In this document: positions 40,542-48,844 of the stretch, piece after piece | How the letters are laid out: each line of letters opens with the position of its first letter | Position numbering within the stretch: position 1 is the stretch's first letter | Assembly: GCF_007954505.1 (NCBI RefSeq) | Contig: NZ_CP042412.1 | Coordinates: forward strand, 558,001-622,000 | Source: Microbacterium sp. CBA3102 | GTDB taxonomy: Bacteria > Actinomycetota > Actinomycetes > Actinomycetales > Microbacteriaceae | Length of the DNA stretch: 64,000 nucleotides | Direction: 5' to 3' | Position numbers and translations under genes: made by a program | The notes under the pieces: model-generated | Told to the model about the DNA's origin: nothing | Database searches by the model: none | Seen by the model: only the letters and a program-made list of their open reading frames with translations

Positions 40542-41728
40542 GATGTCGCGGCCTCCGTGAGCACGAGGGAGTCGATGGCGGCGACGGGTTCCGGCATCTG
40601 CAGCGGACCGACGCCCGGGGTGATCGTGCCCAGGATGCGCGGCTCGCGAGCACCGGTGCCGCCCGGGACGATCGCGGGGACGCCGTGCATCGTGGACCAG
40701 CCGATCAGGGCGAGGAGGATCGCCTCCTTGCTGTCGGCCGCAGCCCCCAGTTCGTCGGCCAGCACGACCTCGGTCGCGGGCAGGGCGGCGCGCAGTCCAT
40801 CGAGGATCAGCGGGTTGCGGCAGCCGCCGCCCGACACGGCGAGGAACCCGATGCCCGCGGCCTCCACGTCGCGTGCGACCGTGCGGACGGTGAGCTCGGT
40901 CAGTGTCCGCACGACATCCGCCACCGCGATCTCGCGCCCCTGCGCGGCGAGGTGCTCGTGCACGTAGCCGAGGTGGAAGTGTTCCTTGCCCGTGCTCTTG
41001 GGCGGGGTGAGCGCGTAGTAGGGGTCTTCGAGCAGAGCGGCCAGCAGCGTCTCGTCGACCTGCCCGGTGCGGGCGATCGCGGCGTCGTCGTCGTAGCCGA
41101 GCGGGTTGAGGTCGTGCTCCACGATGACCGCGTCGACGAGTGCGTTCGCGGGGCCGATGTCGTAGGCGACTAGGCCGTCCTGCCTCACCACCGTCATGTT
41201 CGAGATGCCGCCCAGGTTCAGGGCGGCGGACACCCCGGCGCGTGAGCGCAGCAGCAGCTCATCGAGGAACGACACCAGCGGCGCACCGTGGCCACCGACG
41301 GTGATGTCGCGGATGCGGATGTCGGAGACCACGGGGGCACCCACCTTCTCCGCGATCCAGGCGGGCTGCCCGATCTGCAGGGTGCCGCGCGCGTGCGCGC
41401 CGTCGACCCAGTGGTACACGGTCTGTCCGTGCGAGCAGACCGCGTCGATGCCCCCCACTTCTGCGGCGATGTCGGCCGCGACGTCGGCGAATGCCTGACC
41501 GATGAGCGTGTCGAGCTCCGCGACCTCGGCGAGCGTCGTCTGCGCCGGCGGCAGCGCCGCGATCAGCCGCGACCGCAGTTCGGGGGCATACGGCACACTG
41601 GTCGCCGCGAGCACCGTGCCGCGCAGGTCCACGCCGTGCGCGGTGAAGCCGCCACTGGTCGTGAAGTCGACGACGGCGGCATCGATCCCGTCGTGCGAGG
41701 TGCCGGAGATCAGTCCGAGGACGCGCAT
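40538..41728 (-). CDS. anmK: Anhydro-N-acetylmuramic acid kinase
   Basis: 396 residues of the AnmK family, which opens the 1,6-anhydro ring and phosphorylates anhMurNAc (and probably accepts MurNAc-type substrates) to MurNAc 6-phosphate. ATP motif LGLISGTSHDGIDAAVVDF at the N-terminus, catalytic region AVCSHGQTVYHW and the ALNLGGISNMTVV block. The product is the substrate of MurQ, whose stop overlaps this start as TGATG. Confidence 0.95.
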   Translation of the reverse strand: MRVLGLISGTSHDGIDAAVVDFTTSGGFTAHGVDLRGTVLAATSVPYAPELRSRLIAALPPAQTTLAEVAELDTLIGQAFADVAADIAAEVGGIDAVCSHGQTVYHWVDGAHARGTLQIGQPAWIAEKVGAPVVSDIRIRDITVGGHGAPLVSFLDELLLRSRAGVSAALNLGGISNMTVVRQDGLVAYDIGPANALVDAVIVEHDLNPLGYDDDAAIARTGQVDETLLAALLEDPYYALTPPKSTGKEHFHLGYVHEHLAAQGREIAVADVVRTLTELTVRTVARDVEAAGIGFLAVSGGGCRNPLILDGLRAALPATEVVLADELGAAADSKEAILLALIGWSTMHGVPAIVPGGTGAREPRILGTITPGVGPLQMPEPVAAIDSLVLTEAATS

Positions 41729-42633
41729 CAGTTCTCCTCCAGTGCGGTGCGCAGCCGGCCGTCGGCGGCATGCAGTCGTGCGGTCGCCGCCGGGAGATCC
41801 TCCCCGCGGCGGATCATGATCGACGCGAGCTTCACGTCGTAGGCGGCCGATTCCAGAGCGGCCAGCGCCGCGTCCCGGTCGACCGCCGCGATGGTCTGCA
41901 CCATCCGGATGGCCCGCTCACGCAGCTTGTGGTTGGTGGCCTTCACATCCACCATCAGGTTGCCGTACGCCTTGCCGTTTCGCACCATCGAGATGGTCGA
42001 GAACATGTTCAGCACGAGCTTCTGGGCCGTGCCCGACTTGAGCCGCGTCGAGCCGGAGAGCACCTCGGGGCCGACCTCGACCTCGATCCCGTGCTCCGCC
42101 GCGGCACTGAGCGCGGTGCCGACATTGCACGAGAGACCGATGCTGAGCGCTCCGAGCTCGCGCGCACGGCGGACGGCCGCGATCACATAGGGCGTGCGTC
42201 CGCTGGAGGCGATGCCGATCACGGTGTCGAGCGGACCGATGCCGGCCGCGTCGATCGCTGCAGCACCCGCGTCCGCGTCATCCTCCGCACCCTCGACGGG
42301 GTTCACGATCGCGCCGGGGCCCCCGGCCATGATCGCGAAGACGAGCTCCGGCGGCGTGCTGAACGTGGGCGGGCACTCCGAGGCGTCGAGCACACCGATG
42401 CGTCCGGGGGTTCCCGCGCCGACGTAGACCAGGCGGCCCCCCTGCGCCATGCGAGCGGCCGTCTCCTCGATGGCGGGCACGATCTGCGGCAGGGCGCGCT
42501 GCACCGCGGCGGGCACGGTGGCGTCCGCCTCGTTCATGGTCTGCGCGAGTTCCGCCACGCTCATCAGGTCGAGTTCCGCATAGCGCGGATCGCTGGCTTC
42601 CGTGGCCAGCCCGCCGAGATCCTCCCGGGTCAT
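41728..42633 (-). CDS. murQ: N-acetylmuramic acid 6-phosphate etherase
   Basis: 301 residues, SIS-fold lyase that removes D-lactate from MurNAc 6-phosphate to give GlcNAc 6-phosphate. The signature YVGAGTPGRIGVLDASECPP (catalytic Glu in DASE) and the second sugar-phosphate motif GIASSGRTPYV are seen, with SGTAQKLVLNMFSTISMVR later. The usual motif has TSGRLG where this has TPGRIG. Coupled to dppC-like and anmK genes. Confidence 0.95.
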   Translation of the reverse strand: MTREDLGGLATEASDPRYAELDLMSVAELAQTMNEADATVPAAVQRALPQIVPAIEETAARMAQGGRLVYVGAGTPGRIGVLDASECPPTFSTPPELVFAIMAGGPGAIVNPVEGAEDDADAGAAAIDAAGIGPLDTVIGIASSGRTPYVIAAVRRARELGALSIGLSCNVGTALSAAAEHGIEVEVGPEVLSGSTRLKSGTAQKLVLNMFSTISMVRNGKAYGNLMVDVKATNHKLRERAIRMVQTIAAVDRDAALAALESAAYDVKLASIMIRRGEDLPAATARLHAADGRLRTALEEN

Positions 42634-43517
42634 CGCTTTCCTCTGTTCCGGGGGTCGAGACTGTCGCGCAGCCCGTCACCGAGCAGGTTCAGGCCGACGA
42701 CGAGGAGCACCACGATCACACCGGGCGCGATCATCGTCCACGGCGCGATCGTCACGAGCGTGCGCGCCTCGAAGATCATCGAGCCGAGCGATGGGGCGGG
42801 CGGCGGCGTGCCGAGACCGAGGAAGCTCAGCGAGGCCTCGGTGAGCACGGCCCACGACAGGGAGAGCGTGACCTGCACGATGATGATCGACGTGATGTTC
42901 GGCAGCACGTGCCGGAACATGGTCGCCATGCGACTCTGACCCGTGCTCTTGGCCGCCTTGACGTACTCGACCTCGCGCAGCGACAGCACGGGTCCGCGGG
43001 TGACGCGGATGAAGATCGGCACGTACACGATCGCGATGGCCACGGCGATCGTGAACCAGTTGCGGTCGAACACAGACGCGAGCGACAGGGCCAGCAGCAG
43101 CGGCGGGAACGCGAACAGCACGTTGGTCACCGCCGTGATCGCGCCGTCGGAGATGCCGCGGTAGAAGCCGGCGATGAGTCCGCACACGGTTCCGACGACG
43201 GTGGCGAAGGCCACCGCGACCACCGAGATCAGCGCCGAGTTGGCGACACCGGCGGCCACGCGGGAGAACACGTCGCGACCGAACTGATCGGTGCCGAACC
43301 AGTGCACGGCGGACGGCGGCTGCAGGCGGGACGGCGGATCCTGCGCGAGCGGGTCGAACGGCAGCAGCCCGAACGCCGAGACGAGGCTCAGCACCGCCAG
43401 CAGGACGACGATGATGAGGCCCGTGAGTCCACTGCGACTGCGCAGCAGGAGACGCACGCGCTCCATGCTGCGCCCGCCGCCGGGGGCGAGGGTCGGAGTC
43501 TGAGAGATGTCGGTCAT
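42630..43517 (-). CDS. Peptide ABC transporter permease, DppC-like
   Basis: 295 residues, six membrane helices. N-terminal OppC segment with GLLPFDPLAQDPPSRLQPPS and HWFGTDQFGRDVFSR, a hallmark of this subunit, and the EAA loop ATFRHVLPNI-like FRHVLPNITSIIIVQ. Forms the membrane channel with the DppB-like subunit. Overlaps dppB-like stop and murQ start by four bases. Confidence 0.92.
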   Translation of the reverse strand: MTDISQTPTLAPGGGRSMERVRLLLRSRSGLTGLIIVVLLAVLSLVSAFGLLPFDPLAQDPPSRLQPPSAVHWFGTDQFGRDVFSRVAAGVANSALISVVAVAFATVVGTVCGLIAGFYRGISDGAITAVTNVLFAFPPLLLALSLASVFDRNWFTIAVAIAIVYVPIFIRVTRGPVLSLREVEYVKAAKSTGQSRMATMFRHVLPNITSIIIVQVTLSLSWAVLTEASLSFLGLGTPPPAPSLGSMIFEARTLVTIAPWTMIAPGVIVVLLVVGLNLLGDGLRDSLDPRNRGKR

Positions 43518-44485
43518 GCGGCACGCACCCGAGGATCGATGACCCGGTAGAGCAGGTCGGTGAGCAGGTTGACGATGACGAAGGCGAGCGCGATCACGAG
43601 GACGGTGCTCTGCACGAGTGCGTATTCCTTCTGCTGGATGCCGAGGAGCACCTGTCGCCCGATGCCGGGGAGCGAGAAGATCTGCTCCACCACCACGGCG
43701 CCGCCGAGGAGGTAGCCGAACTGCAGGCCGGTCATCGTGACGATGGGAACCAGGGCGTTGCCGAGCACGTGACGCACCTGCAGCCGCCGCGGCGGGACGC
43801 CCTTCGCCCTGGCCGTGCGGATGAAGTCGTTGGCGCGGATCTCGAGCACCGCGGTGCGGGTCGTGCGCATGATCGGCGCGGCGATGCCGAAGCCGAGCAC
43901 GATCGAGGGCAGCAGCATCTGCTGGAGGTTCAGCAGCGGGTCCTCGAACAGCGTGGCGTAGGCCTGACCGTTCGGGTTGAAGCCGAACGAGGAGGCGAGG
44001 ATCGCCAGGAGCGCCGTCCCGAGCAGGAACGCGGGGATCGAGAGACCGGCGAGGCCGACGACCTGTCCGACGCCGTCGCGGAACGAGTCGGGCTTCGAGG
44101 CGGAGAGCATTCCGAGGGGGATGCCGATGGCCAGGGCGATCACGATCGAGAAGATCGCGAGCTCGAAGGTGACGGGAAGAGCGGCGGCGGTGAGATCGAG
44201 GACGCTCGTCTGTGCCCGAGAGGAGAACCCGAGGTTTCCGGTGAAGATGTTGCCCAACCAGGAGAAGAACTGCACGAAGAGCGGCTGGTCGAGCCCGTAG
44301 TAGGCCTCGAGGGCTGCGCGTTGCGACGGCGTGAGGGCGGCCGCCTCCGTGCCGAGGCCGGAGCTGATCTGATCGCCGGGGATGGCCCGCAGCATCAGGA
44401 AGACGAAGATGGCGACGCCGAGGAGCGTGCCGAGTGCGGCGACGATGCGTCGCAGCACGCTGTTGCGGAGGAGCTGTCTGAACAT
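43514..44485 (-). CDS. Peptide ABC transporter permease, DppB-like
   Basis: 323 residues, six membrane helices. Starts MFRQLLRNSVLRRIVAAL and has the long first periplasmic loop FFSWLGNIFTGNLGFSSR typical of DppB/OppB, and the EAA motif in RTARAKGVPPRRLQVRHVLG. Begins 67 bases after the binding-protein stop; a strong hairpin lies in that gap. Confidence 0.92.
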   Translation of the reverse strand: MFRQLLRNSVLRRIVAALGTLLGVAIFVFLMLRAIPGDQISSGLGTEAAALTPSQRAALEAYYGLDQPLFVQFFSWLGNIFTGNLGFSSRAQTSVLDLTAAALPVTFELAIFSIVIALAIGIPLGMLSASKPDSFRDGVGQVVGLAGLSIPAFLLGTALLAILASSFGFNPNGQAYATLFEDPLLNLQQMLLPSIVLGFGIAAPIMRTTRTAVLEIRANDFIRTARAKGVPPRRLQVRHVLGNALVPIVTMTGLQFGYLLGGAVVVEQIFSLPGIGRQVLLGIQQKEYALVQSTVLVIALAFVIVNLLTDLLYRVIDPRVRAA

Positions 44486-44515
44486 GCGCGTGTGGGGGTG
44501 CCTGTCGTCGGGGAG

Positions 44516-44546
44516 GGAGGGGGCGCGGGGTGGCCGCGCCCCCTCC
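44516..44546 (-). terminator. Intra-operon hairpin between binding protein and permease genes
   Basis: A perfect 13-base-pair GC stem (44516-44528 with 44534-44546) and a 5-base loop, ending 6 bases past the binding-protein stop, with no T-run. Such hairpins protect the binding-protein mRNA and lower downstream expression. Partial termination is possible. Confidence 0.5.
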
Positions 44547-44552
44547 GATCCG

Positions 44553-46097
44553 CTACTTGATGGAGGTAGTCCGCAGGTACTGCAGCGAGCCGTTCGCCAT
44601 CGGGACGAAGCCGTCGACGGTCGCGGAGGTCGCGGTGTAGGTGTAGCTCGTGAACAGCCAGATCCACGCGGCGTTGTCCTCGAGGTTCTCGGAGACCTGC
44701 GCGTAGATGTCCTTGCGCTTCTCCGGGTCGGCCGTCTGGCGACCCTCGGCGAAGAGCGCGTCGAGCTCGGGCGAGGAGTATCCGGCGACCTTGTTCAGGT
44801 TTCCGGTGCTGGTGAAGTAGCGGCCGTACATGCCGTCGGGGTCGGGACGACCGCCGTTGAGGGCGACGGCGGCGTCGAAGTCGGCTGCGATCCAGCGATC
44901 GACGAACGCGCCGGACTCGAGCACCTCGAGGTCGAGCGTGATGTTCGCGTCGGCCAGCTGCGCCTTGAGGTTCTGGGCCTCGTTCACCGACGTCGCGTAC
45001 TCACCCTGGGAGACGATCGTCTTGACGGTGACGCCGTCCTCCTTGCCCGCCTTCTTCAGGTACTCGGCGGCCTTGTCGAGATCACGCTCGGGGCACGGAC
45101 GCGCCTCGGGGTCGGACTTGTACGCGGGAGAGGTGATGGGACCGGTGACTTCGCCCTCGCCGAGAGCTGCCGTGTCGAGCACCTCCTGGCGGTCGATCGC
45201 GCACTGCATCGCGAGTCGCACGTTGACGTCGGTCAGGTCACCGCGCGTGGCGTTCAGCTGCAGCGCGTGGTAGCTCAGCTGCGGGGTCGTGGCGACCTCG
45301 ACGTTCGCGCCCTCGGCGGTCTGTGCGACCAGCGGGTCGTCGAAGACGGCCAGCTGCACGTTGCCGGACTGCATCGCCGACACGATCGACGACTCGTCGG
45401 GGATCACCCGGAACTCGACCGTGTCGAGCAGCGCCGCGTCGCCCCAGTAGTCCTCGTTCTTCGCCAGCGTGATCGACTGGCTCGCCTTGCGGTCGTCGAG
45501 GATGAAGGGACCGGTGCCGTTGGGCGTGGTGTTCAGCCCCTCTTCGGTGTCGTCCGAGGAGAGCATCGCCATGTTGATCACGGCGAGGTTCGCGGGAAGC
45601 GCGGCGTCGGGCGCGCTCAGGGTGAGGGTGACGGTGTTCTCGTCGGTGGCCTCGACCGCGGTGACGGAGGCGAGAGAGCTCGCTGCGACGGCCGCCGTCT
45701 CCTCGGCGGCGATGGCGTCGAGAGAGTACTTGACGTCTTCGGAGCCGAAGGTGCTGCCGTCCGCGTAGGTGACGCCCTCGCGCAGGTGGAAGGTCACGGT
45801 GAGACCGTCTTCCGAGACGTCCCACGACTCGGCGAGGCCGGGGACCACGTTGAGGTCCTCATCGAACTCGGTCAGCGTGCCGTACAGGTTCTGCAGGACG
45901 TTGACGGCCTGGAACTGCGTCGCCTTCCAGGGGAAGAGCGTGTCGGGATCGCTCGTGACGCCGATGACGAGGTCACCGCCGGCCTCACCCGTCGACGGGG
46001 TGTCGGACGCGGGTGCGGAACAACCGGTGATCACGAGCGCCAAAGCGACACCCGTGGCTGTGAGAGCGCCGAATGACGCCCGCCGTGCTGTGCTCAT
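44553..46097 (-). CDS. ABC transporter substrate-binding lipoprotein (peptide/muropeptide type)
   Basis: 514 residues of the SBP_bac_5 family. A signal peptide of about 25 residues ends in the lipobox LVITGC, so the mature protein is tethered to the outer face of the membrane by Cys26. GVTSDPDTLFPWKATQFQAV, YGTLTEFDEDLNVVPGLAES and HLREGVTYADGS match this family. The operon content suggests cell-wall peptides or muropeptides as ligand (inference). The ATG has a strong AGGAGGAA upstream. First gene of the operon; divergent from the RpiR regulator. Confidence 0.92.
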   Translation of the reverse strand: MSTARRASFGALTATGVALALVITGCSAPASDTPSTGEAGGDLVIGVTSDPDTLFPWKATQFQAVNVLQNLYGTLTEFDEDLNVVPGLAESWDVSEDGLTVTFHLREGVTYADGSTFGSEDVKYSLDAIAAEETAAVAASSLASVTAVEATDENTVTLTLSAPDAALPANLAVINMAMLSSDDTEEGLNTTPNGTGPFILDDRKASQSITLAKNEDYWGDAALLDTVEFRVIPDESSIVSAMQSGNVQLAVFDDPLVAQTAEGANVEVATTPQLSYHALQLNATRGDLTDVNVRLAMQCAIDRQEVLDTAALGEGEVTGPITSPAYKSDPEARPCPERDLDKAAEYLKKAGKEDGVTVKTIVSQGEYATSVNEAQNLKAQLADANITLDLEVLESGAFVDRWIAADFDAAVALNGGRPDPDGMYGRYFTSTGNLNKVAGYSSPELDALFAEGRQTADPEKRKDIYAQVSENLEDNAAWIWLFTSYTYTATSATVDGFVPMANGSLQYLRTTSIK

Positions 46098-46185
46098 TGC
46101 TGATTCCTCCTGGCTGGGACGCGTCGCCGTGGCGTCGGGTCAGGCTCTGTCGCCTGCCGCCCGCGAACATCGTCGGTCTGGGTTG

Positions 46186-46198
46186 GTACTAAAAGTAC
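46186..46198. promoter_or_regulatory. Short palindrome in the divergent control region
   Basis: GTACT-AAA-AGTAC, between the binding-protein and RpiR starts. It is a possible operator half of the RpiR regulator. Confidence 0.35.
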
Positions 46199-46217
46199 AC
46201 GACAGACACTACTGATG

Positions 46218-46240
46218 TAACAGAAGTTCCTCTACTGTTA
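46218..46240. promoter_or_regulatory. Probable RpiR operator
   Basis: TAACAG-N11-CTGTTA inverted repeat, 22 bases before the regulator ATG. The location between divergent genes fits a MurR/RpiR-type operator. Confidence 0.4.
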
Positions 46241-46261
46241 TGAACAGCGATCGGAGACCCC

Positions 46262-47164
46262 ATGCCCCACGAAGCCGCCCGCGATGATGCCGGCGCACAC
46301 CCCGTGCTCGTCCGCATGCGTGCGATCCGTCCCGAGCTGCGTCCGAGCGAGCAGCGCATCGCCGACCTCTTCCTCGCCGATCCGGCGGGGACCGCCGGAC
46401 TCTCCATCGCCGAACTCGCCCAGCGCTGCGACACCTCGACCACCTCGGTGGTGAGGTTCTGCAAGCGCCTCGGCTACGAGCACGTGCGCGAGCTGCGCAA
46501 CCACGTGCTGCGCGACGTCGAACGCGAGACGTTCGACACGGCCGCGCTCCCCGCCGTCTCCGGCGACATCGACCGCAACGACACGCTGTCCGACATCGTC
46601 GCGAAGGTGTCGCTGGCCGAGACCCTCTCGCTCGCGGACACCGCCAAGGTGCTCGACACGGAGTCACTGCGCGCTTCCGTCGACGCCATCACGTCCTCGA
46701 CCAGGGTCGACATCTTCGGTGTGGGTGCGAGCTCCATCGTCGGACTCGACCTGCAACGCAAGCTCACCCGGATCGGGCGCACGGCACTGGACTGGTCCGA
46801 CCCGCATGCCGCCTGGACCTCGGCGGCGACGCTCGGCCCCGGCAACGTCGCGATCGCGGTGTCGCACACCGGCACCACGACCGACACGATCGAGTTCCTG
46901 CTGCTCGCCCGCCAGACCGGGGCGACGACGATCGCGATCACGAACCATGCCGGCGCTCCACTGGCCGACCAGGCGGACATCGTCCTGACGACCGCCGCGC
47001 GCGAGACCGGCTTCCGGTCGGGTGCCCTCGGCAGCCGGATCGCCCAGCTGATGGTGGTCGACTGCATCTTCATCGGCGTCGCACAGTCGAACTACGACCG
47101 CTCGATGGAGGCTCTGCGCGACACCTTCGCCGCCGTCCACCGCGTGCGGAAGACGGGGGCGTGA
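46262..47164 (+). CDS. RpiR/MurR-family regulator
   Basis: 300 residues. N-terminal HTH_6 domain (residues 15-85: RPSEQRIADLFL, STTSVVRFCKRLGYEHVREL) and C-terminal SIS sugar-phosphate domain (about 130-260: FGVGASSIVGLDLQRKL, AIAVSHTGTTTDTIEFLLLA). The family member MurR senses MurNAc 6-phosphate, the product of AnmK here, so it probably represses the divergent muropeptide operon. GGAG precedes the ATG. Overlaps the MFS gene by four bases. Confidence 0.9.
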   Translation: MPHEAARDDAGAHPVLVRMRAIRPELRPSEQRIADLFLADPAGTAGLSIAELAQRCDTSTTSVVRFCKRLGYEHVRELRNHVLRDVERETFDTAALPAVSGDIDRNDTLSDIVAKVSLAETLSLADTAKVLDTESLRASVDAITSSTRVDIFGVGASSIVGLDLQRKLTRIGRTALDWSDPHAAWTSAATLGPGNVAIAVSHTGTTTDTIEFLLLARQTGATTIAITNHAGAPLADQADIVLTTAARETGFRSGALGSRIAQLMVVDCIFIGVAQSNYDRSMEALRDTFAAVHRVRKTGA

Positions 47165-48306
47165 CCGCCCGCACCCGGCGAGCGCGAGCGGGGCTGTTCA
47201 CCGCCTTCGCGGGCCTCGGGGTCACGGCGGCCTTCGTCCCCGCGGTCCTGCCCTCCACCGAACGCGCGATGGCGACCGACCTCAGCGCCGCGGTCCCCGC
47301 TCTCTTCGGCGGGCTCTTGATCGGAGTCCTGAGCTCGGGCCCGCTCTTGATGCGCCGTCCACCGCGCACCACGCTGATGCTCGGCAGTGCCCTCCAAGCC
47401 GTGGCGATCATCGCCGTGGCCGTGGCAGACGCCCCCGCCATGTTCATCGCCGCGGCCGCCGTCGCCGGATTCGGATTCGGGCTGGTGGAGGCCTCGGGAT
47501 CCGTGGCGGCGAAGTCCGTGGCCGCCGGCAGCGCGACGGGGCTGCTCAGCGCTCTGCTCGGCACGGTCGCGGTGTGCGCCGCGGTCACGCCCCTGCTCGT
47601 CGCCGTGGGGTCCGGAACGCGCCCGCTGCTCGGCATCCTGGCGATCGTGCCGCTCCTGGCTCTGGCGATGCTCGCGGGACCGGCGGCCCCGACCTCCCCC
47701 GCCGAGACTCCCGCGCATCGGGACGTTCGCGGGCTGCTCACGCTCCTGCCCTTCGCCGTCGCACTCCCCCTGTATGTCGGCGTCGAGACCGTGCTCTCCG
47801 GGTGGTCGGCGGTGATCCCGGAGCGGATCCTCGCGGTCGATCCGGGCCTCGCCGCGCTGGGGACCTCGGCGTTCTGGACGCTCATGGCCGTCGGGCGGTT
47901 CAGCGCGGCGGGACTGCGCCGGCTCTCCGTCTCACCGATCGTGATCCTCGTGTCCGCGACGGGTGCCGCGGCGGTCCTGATGGCGACCGCGGGGATACTG
48001 GTGGAGTCCGCGCCGGAAGTGGCGCTCGGCGCGCTGGCCGCCGTGGTCGTCCTCCTCGCACCCAGCTACGGCCTCATCCTGGGACTCGCCCTCGATCGTC
48101 TCGACCCCGCGCGCAGCGCTGCGGTGACCGGCGCGCTCGTCGCCTGCGGGGCCGTCGGGGGGACGTTCGTGCCGACGGTGATCCTCCTGATCGGACGGGA
48201 TCCGGCATCGAGTACGACGTTCCTCGTGTCCGCCGGGCTGTGCGCGCTCATCCCGGTGCTGATGCTGGTTGCCGCGCGTTCCCCTCGTCGGGCTTCCGTA
48301 CGCTGA
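47161..48306 (+). CDS. MFS transporter
   Basis: 381 residues, about 12 membrane helices, shorter than most MFS proteins. GFGFGLVEASGSVAAKSVAA is a conserved TM5-like motif of sugar-type MFS members, and the cytoplasmic R-rich MRRPPRTTLML loop follows TM2. The GTG overlaps the RpiR stop (GTGA), so it belongs to the regulator transcript. A role in uptake of an amino sugar is suggested by context only. Confidence 0.82.
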   Translation: MTARTRRARAGLFTAFAGLGVTAAFVPAVLPSTERAMATDLSAAVPALFGGLLIGVLSSGPLLMRRPPRTTLMLGSALQAVAIIAVAVADAPAMFIAAAAVAGFGFGLVEASGSVAAKSVAAGSATGLLSALLGTVAVCAAVTPLLVAVGSGTRPLLGILAIVPLLALAMLAGPAAPTSPAETPAHRDVRGLLTLLPFAVALPLYVGVETVLSGWSAVIPERILAVDPGLAALGTSAFWTLMAVGRFSAAGLRRLSVSPIVILVSATGAAAVLMATAGILVESAPEVALGALAAVVVLLAPSYGLILGLALDRLDPARSAAVTGALVACGAVGGTFVPTVILLIGRDPASSTTFLVSAGLCALIPVLMLVAARSPRRASVR

Positions 48307-48426
48307 CACCTCCTGCACACCTGCCGATATCGTCGACCTCTTCACGGATGCCGGAATACCGGAGCACCCACCCGCGAGTCCGGCGTAACGTCGACGACAC
48401 ACCCATCCGCAGCGAGGAGAGCACGC

Positions 48427-48828
48427 GTGTCCACCGAGGTCCTGGCGATCATCATCAGCGCGATCGGCGTCGTGCTGACGATCACCGCGAGCCTCTTCAC
48501 GGCCGGCGCCTGGATGGTACGCCGCATCGATGACCGCATCGATGCCGTCGACGAGAAACTCAGCACCCGTATCGATGCCGTCGACGAAAAGCTCAGCACC
48601 CGCATCGACGCCGTCGACGAAAAGCTCAGCACCCGCATCGACGCCGTCTCCGAAACTCTGACCGCCCGCATCGACGCCGTCTCCGGAACTCTGACCGATC
48701 GCATCGATGCCGTTTCCGAGACTCTGACCACCCGGATCGATGCGGTCGCGGCCGATGTCACCGACCTGAAAGTCGCCGTCGCCCGGCTCGAAGGACCACC
48801 CCGGCACCTGCTCACTGTGCGCCGGTGA
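48427..48828 (+). CDS. Membrane-anchored 11-residue-repeat coiled-coil protein B
   Basis: 133 residues. N-terminal membrane helix (residues 5-33, VLAIIISAIGVVLTITASLF), then seven 11-residue repeats around RIDAVDEKLST, then DLKVAVARLEG and a short basic end. Same plan as the protein at 30954 but unrelated repeat sequence. Role unknown; it may form a cytoplasmic helical bundle. The GTG start has GAGGAG upstream. Confidence 0.75.
   Translation: MSTEVLAIIISAIGVVLTITASLFTAGAWMVRRIDDRIDAVDEKLSTRIDAVDEKLSTRIDAVDEKLSTRIDAVSETLTARIDAVSGTLTDRIDAVSETLTTRIDAVAADVTDLKVAVARLEGPPRHLLTVRR
48535..48765 (+). repeat. Seven 33-base in-frame repeats
   Basis: Units start at 48535, 48568, 48601, 48634, 48667, 48700 and 48733. 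The second and third are nearly identical. They code for the 11-residue units of protein B. It is not a CRISPR array: there are no spacers and the frame is open. Confidence 0.88.
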
Positions 48829-48844
48829 GCAGGGCGTGCGGTGC

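Noticed and set aside
48535..48765. Regular 33-base repeats that could suggest a CRISPR array
   Set aside because: There are no spacers and every unit stays in one open frame coding for 11-residue repeats.
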